Position numbers and translations under genes: made by a program. A stretch of 64,000 bases of DNA from Mesorhizobium sp. M1B.F.Ca.ET.045.04.1.1 (GTDB taxonomy: Bacteria; Pseudomonadota; Alphaproteobacteria; Rhizobiales; Rhizobiaceae). Positions 43,944 to 51,771 of the stretch are shown in pieces; within the stretch, counting starts at the first letter, position 1, and each line of letters starts with the position of its first letter. The stretch covers positions 6,735,001-6,799,000 of the forward strand of contig NZ_CP034448.1 of the NCBI RefSeq assembly GCF_003952465.1, in the 5' to 3' direction. The notes beneath the pieces are model-generated. The model ran no database searches, had not been told where the DNA came from, and saw only the letters and a program-made list of their open reading frames with translations.

Positions 43944-43976
43944 GGCGTATCCTTGGCGTTGATTTCAGGCCGAGCC

Positions 43977-45257
43977 TCACAGGCTCCAATATTTTATGTT
44001 GTCGGGAATTTCATCCGGCTTGATGGCAGACTTGATGTCGAACAGCGTTCCACCTGGCCTGATCATCTGAAAAATACGGAACTTCTCGCCCTCCAGATAA
44101 TCCTTGTGAGGAACCGCCAGGACAAGCGCCTGCAAATCGTTCATCTCCTCAAGCGGCAGGATTGTTTCGCCATGGTCGCGCCGGGCGGTTTCGGCATCGG
44201 CAAGTGGGTCGTGGACCTTAGGGACAATTCCGAACTGTCTTAGCTCCCTGACCATGTCGAAAACGCGGCTGTTGCGCAAATCCGGCACGTCCTCCTTGAA
44301 GGTCAGGCCGAGGATGCCGATCGAAGCTCCTTTGACTGGCATGTCCGAGCGGATCAGTTGCTTGACGACCTGTTGGGCAACAAAGGCTCCCATGCCGTCA
44401 TTGATGCGACGCCCGGCGAGGATGATCTGCGGATGGTACCCCTCAGCCTCCGCCTTGGCGGTCAGATAGTACGGATCGACGCTGATGCAGTGGCCACCCA
44501 CGAAACCCGGCTTGAAGGGAAGAAAGTTCCATTTTGTCGATGCGGCATCAAGGACGTCCTGGGTCCGAATCCCAAGTCGCTCGAAGATCATTGCCAGTTC
44601 ATTCATCAGTGCGATGTTCAGATCGCGCTGGGTGTTCTCGATGACCTTCGCCGCCTCGGCCACCTTGATCGACTGGGCGCGGTAGACGCCGGCATCGATG
44701 ATACGGCCGTAGATACCCGCCACGCGTTCCAATGTCTCGGCATTCTCGCCAGAAACGACTTTGACGATCCGTTGCAGCGAGTGTTCACGATCGCCGGGGT
44801 TGGCTCGCTCAGGCGAATAGCCAAGCGCGAAGTCGTGAGGATGCCGCAGGCCGGAAATCCGCTCGATGATCGGCCCGCAGAAATCTTCGGTCACACCTGG
44901 ATAGACCGTCGATTCGAAAATGACGACGGCGCCCTTGCTTATCGCTCCGCCGACGAGTTCGGATGCCAGTTTTAAAGGAGCAAGGTCGGGAGCGCGGTTG
45001 ATGTCGATAGGGGTTGGCACGGCAACAATGAAGACGGTCGCGCCTTTCAACATCTCCCGGTCGGCCGTAAGCACGATCGACGATTCCTTGAGCGCCGTCG
45101 TGTCGACCTCTCCAGTGCGGTCGACGCCATCGCGCAGTTCATTGATCCGACATTCGCTGATATCAAACGCAATCGTCCCCGGGAAAACCTTTCCAAACGC
45201 GACGGCTACCGGCAGGCCGACATATCCCAAGCCGATTACAGCGATGCGTTCCGACAT
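43977..45257 (-). CDS. Nucleotide-sugar dehydrogenase (TviB/WbpA-like UDP-sugar 6-dehydrogenase)
   Basis: The 426-residue protein has VIGLGYVGLPVAVAFGK (NAD), VAVPTPID, STVYPGVTED, SPERANPGD, the catalytic GGHCISVDPYYL (Cys nucleophile) and GLTFKEDVPDLRNS. The SPERxNPGD form and the start LGYVGLPVAVAF match the TviB/WbpA group that oxidises UDP-N-acetylhexosamines to uronic acids rather than plain UDP-glucose. ATG 45257 has TAGGA upstream; an earlier ATG at 45281 is possible. It is the first gene of the leftward block that ends at 38569. Confidence 0.9.
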   Translation of the reverse strand: MSERIAVIGLGYVGLPVAVAFGKVFPGTIAFDISECRINELRDGVDRTGEVDTTALKESSIVLTADREMLKGATVFIVAVPTPIDINRAPDLAPLKLASELVGGAISKGAVVIFESTVYPGVTEDFCGPIIERISGLRHPHDFALGYSPERANPGDREHSLQRIVKVVSGENAETLERVAGIYGRIIDAGVYRAQSIKVAEAAKVIENTQRDLNIALMNELAMIFERLGIRTQDVLDAASTKWNFLPFKPGFVGGHCISVDPYYLTAKAEAEGYHPQIILAGRRINDGMGAFVAQQVVKQLIRSDMPVKGASIGILGLTFKEDVPDLRNSRVFDMVRELRQFGIVPKVHDPLADAETARRDHGETILPLEEMNDLQALVLAVPHKDYLEGEKFRIFQMIRPGGTLFDIKSAIKPDEIPDNIKYWSL

Positions 45258-45497
45258 CCGCGGATTTCCTACGTCAAACATGGGCCGAGGCGTTTGTATG
45301 GCAGGCGATAGGTCAATTCAACGATGCGCCGTTGCGAAGGTGATGTCTCCACTCAAAAACGGTCCGCGACCAATGCCTATCCTTCACATCTGCTCATGAC
45401 GATCGATGTTGTGGATAACATGCGTCAGGATTGGGTTTCGGGCTCCAAAAAACTGCAAAAGTGAATGGCGGAAGCGGCCGGCCCGGGAATTGAACGC

Positions 45498-46628
45498 ATG
45501 AACCGTATCGTCGTCATCGTGAGCGAACCGACGTCCCTTGCAACCACTCGAGGCCATTTTCTGCTCGCGCTGCGCGCTGCCGGATATGAGGTTCATGCCG
45601 CAGCGCCGGTCGATGCAATGACCGTTCGCTGGCTGACCGAAAACGGCGTCCATTTTCATCCATTGCCAATGGAGCGTGCCGCTGTTGCGCCGTTCGGCGA
45701 CGCGCTCTTGGCCGTTCGGGTTTATAAGAAGATACGAGAGCTTAAGCCCCAGGTCGTGCTGGCCTGCGCGATCAAACCGATCGTCTACGGCATACCCGCG
45801 GCGCTGATTGCGGGAGTGTCGCGCCGGCACGCACTGATCACCGGCCTCGGCTATGCGTTCACGGACCGGCACAAATCGCTGCGCTGGCGGATCGTCAACG
45901 CGATTGCTCGGCTTCTTTACGCGGCCAGCCTGCGTGTGGCTACCACGGCCACGTTCCAGAATGATGACGACCGCGATGATTTCCATCGCCTTGGACTGCT
46001 CGGGAGGACGCCCACCCATGTGGTCAACGGTTCGGGGGTCGACCTGGGCCGTTTCAAGGTGGCGCCTCTACCGGAGAAGCCGCGATTTCTTATGATCGCG
46101 CGTCTGCTTCGCGACAAAGGCCTCGCGGAATATCTGGGCGCGGCGAGACTGGTGAAGGCTGTTCGGCCGGAGGCTCGTTTCGACCTGGTCGGCGATACAG
46201 ATCCCAATCCTGCGGGATTTCCGGTTTCGGAGGTTGAAGCAGCCGTCGCGGATGAAACGATCCGCTATCACGGGGCTGTCGAAGACGTCCGTCGGGTGAT
46301 CGCCGTTTCACGTATTTACGTGCTCCCCTCCTATCGTGAGGGCACGTCGCGCTCGGTTCTGGAGGCGATGGCGATGGGGCGCCCGGTGATCACGACAGAT
46401 GCGCCGGGCTGCCGCGCGCCGATCGTTCCCGGGGTGAACGGCCTGCTGGTGCCCGTCGGTGCCATAGCCCCCTTGGCTGAGGCCATGATCCGGCTGATCG
46501 ACAACCCGTATGAGGCCGAATCCATGGCCAAGAACAGTCGCTCGATCGCCGAACAACGCTATGATATTCGGAAAGTTACTGCTCATATGATGGAAATCAT
46601 CGAAGCGGGGTACCGGGCCGCAGAATGA
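45498..46628 (+). CDS. GT4-type glycosyltransferase
   Basis: The 376-residue GT-B enzyme has VNGSGVDLGRF, FLMIARLLRDKGLAEYL, YVLPSYREGTSRSVLEAMAMGRPVITTDAPGC and GVNGLLVPVG, all classical GT4 acceptor/donor motifs. It resembles glycosyltransferases acting on undecaprenyl-linked sugars (PglA/WbpT-like), but the linkage is unknown. ATG 45498 is chosen over ATG 45465, whose extra residues lack similarity. Its stop overlaps the next methyltransferase start. Confidence 0.9.
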   Translation: MNRIVVIVSEPTSLATTRGHFLLALRAAGYEVHAAAPVDAMTVRWLTENGVHFHPLPMERAAVAPFGDALLAVRVYKKIRELKPQVVLACAIKPIVYGIPAALIAGVSRRHALITGLGYAFTDRHKSLRWRIVNAIARLLYAASLRVATTATFQNDDDRDDFHRLGLLGRTPTHVVNGSGVDLGRFKVAPLPEKPRFLMIARLLRDKGLAEYLGAARLVKAVRPEARFDLVGDTDPNPAGFPVSEVEAAVADETIRYHGAVEDVRRVIAVSRIYVLPSYREGTSRSVLEAMAMGRPVITTDAPGCRAPIVPGVNGLLVPVGAIAPLAEAMIRLIDNPYEAESMAKNSRSIAEQRYDIRKVTAHMMEIIEAGYRAAE

Positions 46629-47464
46629 CATCTGCAGATAATTCAGCGTCAAACCGATACGAATTCGGAGCCAATTGGGCGTCGTTCATCGACAGGCATT
46701 ACTCGATCGAGCGCCGTAGGGTGGCCGGCGACAAGCTTTTGTCCTTCCTCGGCAAAGAGAGTCTCGAAGGGATGGATTTTCTCGATATCGGCAGCGGCAG
46801 CGGATTGCATTCGCTTGCCGCCTTCGACGCGAGGGCGGAGCGGATACATTCCTTCGACTTTGATCCGCTTTCAGTCAGGACAACCGGAAAGCTGCGCCAT
46901 TTGGCCGGCGAGCCGCCGAACTGGACGGTTGAGCGCGGGGACGTGCTCGACGTCGATTATCTCGAGAAGCTGGGCACTTGGAGCCTGGTATATTCGTGGG
47001 GCGTGCTGCACCACACCGGCGCCATGTGGCAGGCAATCGAAAATGCGGCGCAGAGAGTAGCGCCCGGCGGCCTCTTCTTCATTGCTCTATATTCGTCGAA
47101 TGTCGTGAAGCCTTCCGCGCAGTTCTGGCTCGACGTCAAGCGACGATACAATGCAGCCGGTCCGAGCAAGAGGCGCTGGATGGAATATTGGTACATCTGG
47201 CGTTTCAGACTCGGCCGCAATCCACTCCGACTGGCGTCGCTTGTGAAGCAGGTCTACGAGAAGAAAAAAGGTCGGGGCATGAGCTACATGACCGACGTCC
47301 GCGACTGGCTGGGCGGCTGGCCAATGGAGTTTGCCGAGGACCAGGCAGTGGTCGATTTCCTGAAGGAAAGGTTCGATTTCGAGCTCGTCAGGATGTCTAC
47401 GGGCGAGGCCTGCACGGAGTTTCTTTTCCGGAACCCGAACAAGCCGCAATCCAATCCGAATTAG
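46625..47464 (+). CDS. SAM-dependent methyltransferase (polysaccharide locus, paralogue 2)
   Basis: This 279-residue protein has SAM motif FLDIGSGSGLHSLAAFDARA, SFDFDPLSVRTT and YSWGVLHHTGAMWQAIENAA, and its C-terminal GMSYMTDVRDWLGGWPMEF parallels paralogue 1. Identity by eye is substantial, so they probably arose by duplication and may act on different positions of the glycan. It overlaps the GT4 gene by four bases. Confidence 0.87.
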   Translation: MTSADNSASNRYEFGANWASFIDRHYSIERRRVAGDKLLSFLGKESLEGMDFLDIGSGSGLHSLAAFDARAERIHSFDFDPLSVRTTGKLRHLAGEPPNWTVERGDVLDVDYLEKLGTWSLVYSWGVLHHTGAMWQAIENAAQRVAPGGLFFIALYSSNVVKPSAQFWLDVKRRYNAAGPSKRRWMEYWYIWRFRLGRNPLRLASLVKQVYEKKKGRGMSYMTDVRDWLGGWPMEFAEDQAVVDFLKERFDFELVRMSTGEACTEFLFRNPNKPQSNPN

Positions 47465-47517
47465 TGCACGTCACCCAACTGCGCAGCGGTATTGAGTCCA
47501 TTTCAACGCGACGCGTT

Positions 47518-49326
47518 TTAAGCGATCTGCCCGCCGGCTCTCGTCCAGATATGCGGTCGGCCGTTTTCGAGTGTTACGATCTCGTCGCAATTTTCGACCG
47601 TCGTGAGGCGATGTGCAATGATCAGCACAGTCAGGTCGGTAGGCAGGTCTCGGATCGCTTCCATGACCGCGGCCTCGGTTTCCATGTCGAGCGCGCTCGT
47701 GGCTTCGTCGAAGACAAGCACGGACGCCTGTTTGTACAACGCCCGGGCGATGCCGATCCGCTGGCGCTGGCCGGCCGACAGACGGACACCGCGCTCGCCG
47801 ACCCGCGTCTCATAGCCTTGCGGCAAGCTTTCTATGAAGTCCGCCAACGCGGCCTGCTGCGCGGCGTTGCGTACGCGCTCACGGTCGATCGTGGCGGGGT
47901 CGATGCCGAAGGCAATATTGTCGGCGATCGAGGCGTCAGCCAGGAAGATGCTTTGCGGCACATGCGCTATCTGTCTTTGCCAGGCACGCCGCGTAGCGCC
48001 ATCCAGCCTCTGCCCGTCGATCTCGATCGCGCCGCTGGTCGGCTCCAGCAGACCCATTGCCAGATCGACCGTCGTGCTCTTCCCGCTCCCTGTCTTGCCT
48101 ATGAACCCGACCTTGGTCCCCTTCGAGATCGTGAGATCGAACCGCTCGAGTATCGGCGGTTGGTCAGACGCGTAGCGGAAAGAAACATCCTTGAACACGA
48201 TTGCTCGACGGAATGGGACGCGCTTGGAGGTAGGCTGGTTCCACTCTGGGCCTAGCGGAGCCTCGAGCGCCTGGAGCACGACTTCAGTGCCGGCAAGATT
48301 GCTCAGTATGAGCGCCCAGTTGCCGTATACAAGCTGCATGGACGGAAGCAGACGTTGTGCTCCAAGAACGAACGTTCCGAGCATCGGAAGCACCTGGCCT
48401 GCATTGTTGGACCGGGTGATCAGGAAATAGGCAAGCGCCGCGATGATCACCATGCCAGCGGCTTCGATCGCAAAGCGAGGAGCGCTCGCCGCCAACGCGT
48501 TCGTCGCGTTCGCGCGCTGCAGGTGGCTGTCAAGTTCGCTGTATCGCGAAAGAAAGTAGGGTTGGGTGTCGTTGATGATGACATCGCGGATACCGCCCAG
48601 TCCCTCTTGTACAGAACGAATGCCTTCCGCCTGCACGCTGGCAATGATGCGCGCGTTCCTCTTGAGGTGCTTGCGAATGACAAGCGACATGGCGAGGTAA
48701 ACCACACCAAACCCGGCGAAAATAACGAAGGTGATGAAAGAGCTTAGGACAAAAAGAGCAGCGACGATGAACACAGCGATGATTATGCCGCTGATCGATT
48801 GCAGCAGGGGCAGCATCACGCCTGCGGCAATCGCCTGGACCTGACGAAGCGCAGCCAGCACAGAACTGGAATTGCGCGAAACATGGTAGCTGTAGGGCTG
48901 ATGGAGCACGCGGTCATAGACCTTCACCCCCAATTCATGTCCCAGCGAGAAGACGTAAGAATTCGTGGCCCAGGAGAGGAAAATGCGCACAACTCCGGCT
49001 ATAACCGCGACCACCGAAAACAGAAGCGTCAAACCGAGAAGGCTGTCGGGAGAGCCGGTCAGTCGAAAGCCGGCAAGCTGGCGCCCGAGGAACGATTGGC
49101 CACCAATCGCTTCGGGATTGGCAATGCGAGCAAGAAACGGCAACAAAGCACCAAGCGTTGCTGCTTCGGCAAGCGCGCCGAGCAACATCAGGACCAAAAG
49201 GCCGAAGAACTGCCGCTGTCGGCGCTTCGACATTTGCCGCCACAAGCGTCGAAGTGTGTCGAGGGTGTTGTCCGACGTTCGATTTCCGCTCAACGCCAAG
49301 TCGATGTCCGCATTCAAAGCGCCCAA
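47518..49326 (-). CDS. ABC transporter, fused membrane and ATPase domains (lipid/glycan exporter type)
   Basis: The 602-residue half-transporter has six membrane helices (about 40-340) and an ATPase domain with Walker A GKTGSGKSTTVDLAMG, signature LSAGQRQRIGIARAL, Walker B VLVFDEATSALD and the H-loop HRLTT. The type resembles MsbA/PglK flippases that move lipid-linked sugars across the inner membrane. No Wzx-type flippase is seen in the locus, so this is the best candidate for the flipping step. The start is uncertain: TTG 49326 or ATG 49233. Confidence 0.88.
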   Translation of the reverse strand: MGALNADIDLALSGNRTSDNTLDTLRRLWRQMSKRRQRQFFGLLVLMLLGALAEAATLGALLPFLARIANPEAIGGQSFLGRQLAGFRLTGSPDSLLGLTLLFSVVAVIAGVVRIFLSWATNSYVFSLGHELGVKVYDRVLHQPYSYHVSRNSSSVLAALRQVQAIAAGVMLPLLQSISGIIIAVFIVAALFVLSSFITFVIFAGFGVVYLAMSLVIRKHLKRNARIIASVQAEGIRSVQEGLGGIRDVIINDTQPYFLSRYSELDSHLQRANATNALAASAPRFAIEAAGMVIIAALAYFLITRSNNAGQVLPMLGTFVLGAQRLLPSMQLVYGNWALILSNLAGTEVVLQALEAPLGPEWNQPTSKRVPFRRAIVFKDVSFRYASDQPPILERFDLTISKGTKVGFIGKTGSGKSTTVDLAMGLLEPTSGAIEIDGQRLDGATRRAWQRQIAHVPQSIFLADASIADNIAFGIDPATIDRERVRNAAQQAALADFIESLPQGYETRVGERGVRLSAGQRQRIGIARALYKQASVLVFDEATSALDMETEAAVMEAIRDLPTDLTVLIIAHRLTTVENCDEIVTLENGRPHIWTRAGGQIA

Positions 49327-49465
49327 TGCACACGTTCAGCGCGCCACGACAAGCGACAACTGACGCAGATTGACAATTTTATCACATAAGCCTGAAGGTA
49401 CTCCGTCCACAGTTCTCCGTCATGGACGAGAGGCCGCGACCGCGGCGAAGTGATACGCTTCAACC

Positions 49466-50401
49466 ATGAATGACGCCATCGAGATTCGGGACCGAAAGCC
49501 GCGCCTGAACCTAACAGCGGCATTGACGCGTTCGCTCGGCCTGTTCTCAGCGGGTGCCGGAACAGCCTTTCTGTTTTTTGTCTCCGCCTATCCCCTCGGA
49601 TTGATCAGCGCTTACCCGGCACCGCCCGCGGCGGCAACCGACGGGCCGTTGGGTTTCGAGCGGAAGGTGGGTGATGTCGGCGATCTCTATCGCGGCCCGG
49701 ATGAGCCGACGCAGGCCTATCTCGATCGCCTGACAAAGGCTGTCGCGGGCGGGATGGTGCATTATTGGACAGAAGGTGACCGCTGGACACCGGCCGACAC
49801 GCGCTACACAAGGATCGGTGTTTTCGACAATTACTTGCTCTGGATGCTCAGTTTTCGGCCTGAATATCAGGAAAACCTACAGAACTATGAATTCGTGACA
49901 CCCCGGAAAGCACTCGATCGTGGGTATGGGTTCTGCTCCCAGGTTTCGAAGATTGTATATTCCGTGCTCGCCGATCAGGGAATTGAAGCGGCTATTTTCA
50001 GCGCGCCCGAGCACACCGTCGTTGAGTCGAACGGCAACATTCTCGATTCCGACTACGGTGTCTTCATCCCGCACTCTCTTGCGGAAATACAACAGGATCC
50101 GTCGATCATCGATTCCTACTATGCGCAATTCGGATCGATGCTGCCTCTGCTAAGAAAGGCGTACGGTGAGTCCTGGCAACCGCTTGGAACTACCGAAGGA
50201 TTCAACGAGGTCCGTGCGTACGAGGCAAAGTTCGAACGCCTGAAATGGGTTCCGCCGCTCATGCTTCTTGCCCTGGGGATGTTGCTCGCTGCCGGCGGCA
50301 CGTTCCTTCAGCGGCGTGAAGAACGTGCTCGGCTAGCGTCGCGGTCCGGTTCACAGAGCCACCCGGCAATCTCAATTTCGCGTGCTCGTGACCATTTATG
50401 A
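49466..50401 (+). CDS. Membrane-anchored transglutaminase-like protein
   Basis: The 311-residue protein has a membrane helix at about 26-50, a periplasmic domain, and a second helix at about 258-277 followed by a basic tail. In the domain, RGYGFCSQVSKIVYSVLADQGIEA, then EHTVVES and ILDSDYG, place Cys, His and Asp as in the transglutaminase-like superfamily. Such enzymes act as amidases, peptidases or acyl transferases on the wall or on glycans. I know of no characterised member in this setting. It is followed by a glycosyltransferase and a Wzy-type protein on the same strand. Confidence 0.7.
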   Translation: MNDAIEIRDRKPRLNLTAALTRSLGLFSAGAGTAFLFFVSAYPLGLISAYPAPPAAATDGPLGFERKVGDVGDLYRGPDEPTQAYLDRLTKAVAGGMVHYWTEGDRWTPADTRYTRIGVFDNYLLWMLSFRPEYQENLQNYEFVTPRKALDRGYGFCSQVSKIVYSVLADQGIEAAIFSAPEHTVVESNGNILDSDYGVFIPHSLAEIQQDPSIIDSYYAQFGSMLPLLRKAYGESWQPLGTTEGFNEVRAYEAKFERLKWVPPLMLLALGMLLAAGGTFLQRREERARLASRSGSQSHPAISISRARDHL

Positions 50402-50509
50402 AATCCCATTGTCCAACGGGGACCTGTGCTTGCAGATGGACCGCGCCTTATGGCAAGCGGGCCAGCGAGGACGGGCGGCCGGCGAATGGTGCTGCGAGAA
50501 GACGTTCGG

Positions 50510-50839
50510 ATGACTGATGCTGTGCCACAAGAGTGCTCTGCCGAGCCTTCGACCGCACTCACAAGAAGGCGTCGCCGCGGCGTGCTCTTTGTTATCGGCA
50601 CACTCGATCTCGGTGGCACGGAGAGCCAGCTTGTGCTGCTTGCCAAGGGACTGAAAAAGCGAGGCTGGAAGGTCGAAGTCTTTGTGCTTTCGCGGGGCGG
50701 CGTTCTGGCGGAGACACTGGACGATGCGGGAATCCGGATATCATACGGGCTTCATCGGCCGAATCCGTCACCCGCATTGCCGGTGTCGACCAAGGGGGTG
50801 CCAAATCGGGCACCGCTCCGAAGACGCGCCCAAGCGTGA
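50510..50839 (+). CDS. GT4 glycosyltransferase, N-terminal part of a frameshifted gene
   Basis: From ATG 50510 the frame reads RRGVLFVIGTLDLGGTESQLVLLAKGLKKRGWKVEVFVLSRGG, the donor-side start of a GT4 enzyme, up to about residue 79 (ISYG, base 50749). After that the frame is Pro/Arg-rich and stops at 50839. The missing rest of the protein continues in the next frame. Adding one G to the GGG at 50747-50749 restores a continuous reading frame. Confidence 0.8.
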   Translation: MTDAVPQECSAEPSTALTRRRRRGVLFVIGTLDLGGTESQLVLLAKGLKKRGWKVEVFVLSRGGVLAETLDDAGIRISYGLHRPNPSPALPVSTKGVPNRAPLRRRAQA

Positions 50840-51768
50840 AGGCGATGCTGGTTCTCGGCGCCGCCGTCACTTCGCTTGTTGTCCGTATCGCTTTGACCAG
50901 GCCCCGCGTGGTTCACGCCTTCCTGCCGCTAACCAATTTCCTGGGCGCCTTGGCGGGACGGTTTGCGCTGGCACCACTCGTCATCACGTCACGGCGCGGT
51001 CTCGGCTATCATCAGGAGCGGTGGCCTCGGGCGAAACCGATGGATCGGATCGCCAATCGGCTTTCCCATATCGTGGTCGCAAACTCCCACGCGGTCGCGG
51101 CCGACACGGCTGCCCGCGACGGCTATGATATCGACAAAATAAAGGTGATCCCGAACGGTCTCGATCTGGGCCGCTTCGATGACATCAACCCCCGCCGGGA
51201 TCAAACCCGGCGCCGGCTCGGTCTTGAGCCGGACGAAATTGGGATCGTCATAGTCGCCAATTTGATTGCGTATAAAGGCCACGAGGACCTGATCGAGGCA
51301 TTCGCTCGCGCAAGCGAGAAGCGCCCTAATCTGCGGCTGTTCATGGCAGGTCAGGACCGCGGCATCGGACAGGGCCTGGCGGAGGAGGCACAGCGCTTCG
51401 GCGTCGGCTCGAAAGTGCATGCATTGGGAATTCAGAGCGATGTGCCGGGCTTGCTCGCCGGAATGGATATTGGCGTGATCGCTTCCCATGAAGAAGGCTT
51501 TTGCAACGCCTTGATGGAAAAGCTTGCGGCAGGTCTTCCAGTCGTGGCCACCAATGTCGGTGGAAATCCGGAGGCTGTCTCCGGCATGCCGGGTTGTGTA
51601 TTGGTGGAGCCTCGTAATCCTGCCGATCTTGCGCGTGGGCTTTTGGCTGTTCTCGACCGATTACCCGAGCCGGCTGCTGACCGGGAGTTTCGGCAACGGA
51701 CGATGCGGGAGCGCTACTCCATAGGGGCTATGGTCGACGCTTATGAACGTCTCTATCTCGCGGTGTGA
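50749..51768 (+). CDS. GT4 glycosyltransferase, C-terminal part of the same frameshifted gene
   Basis: This frame carries the remainder of the enzyme: VVHAFLPLTNFLGALAGRFA, SRRGLGYH, VVANSHAVAAD, VIPNGLDLGRFD, VANLIAYKGHEDLIEAFARA and ASHEEGFCNALMEKLAAGLPVVATNVGGNPE. It has no convincing start of its own, and the N-terminal Rossmann part lies in the other frame. Joined, the protein would have about 420 residues, normal for GT4. It ends three bases before the Wzy-type gene. Confidence 0.85.
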   Translation, partial: ASSAESVTRIAGVDQGGAKSGTAPKTRPSVKAMLVLGAAVTSLVVRIALTRPRVVHAFLPLTNFLGALAGRFALAPLVITSRRGLGYHQERWPRAKPMDRIANRLSHIVVANSHAVAADTAARDGYDIDKIKVIPNGLDLGRFDDINPRRDQTRRRLGLEPDEIGIVIVANLIAYKGHEDLIEAFARASEKRPNLRLFMAGQDRGIGQGLAEEAQRFGVGSKVHALGIQSDVPGLLAGMDIGVIASHEEGFCNALMEKLAAGLPVVATNVGGNPEAVSGMPGCVLVEPRNPADLARGLLAVLDRLPEPAADREFRQRTMRERYSIGAMVDAYERLYLAV

Positions 51769-51771
51769 CGA

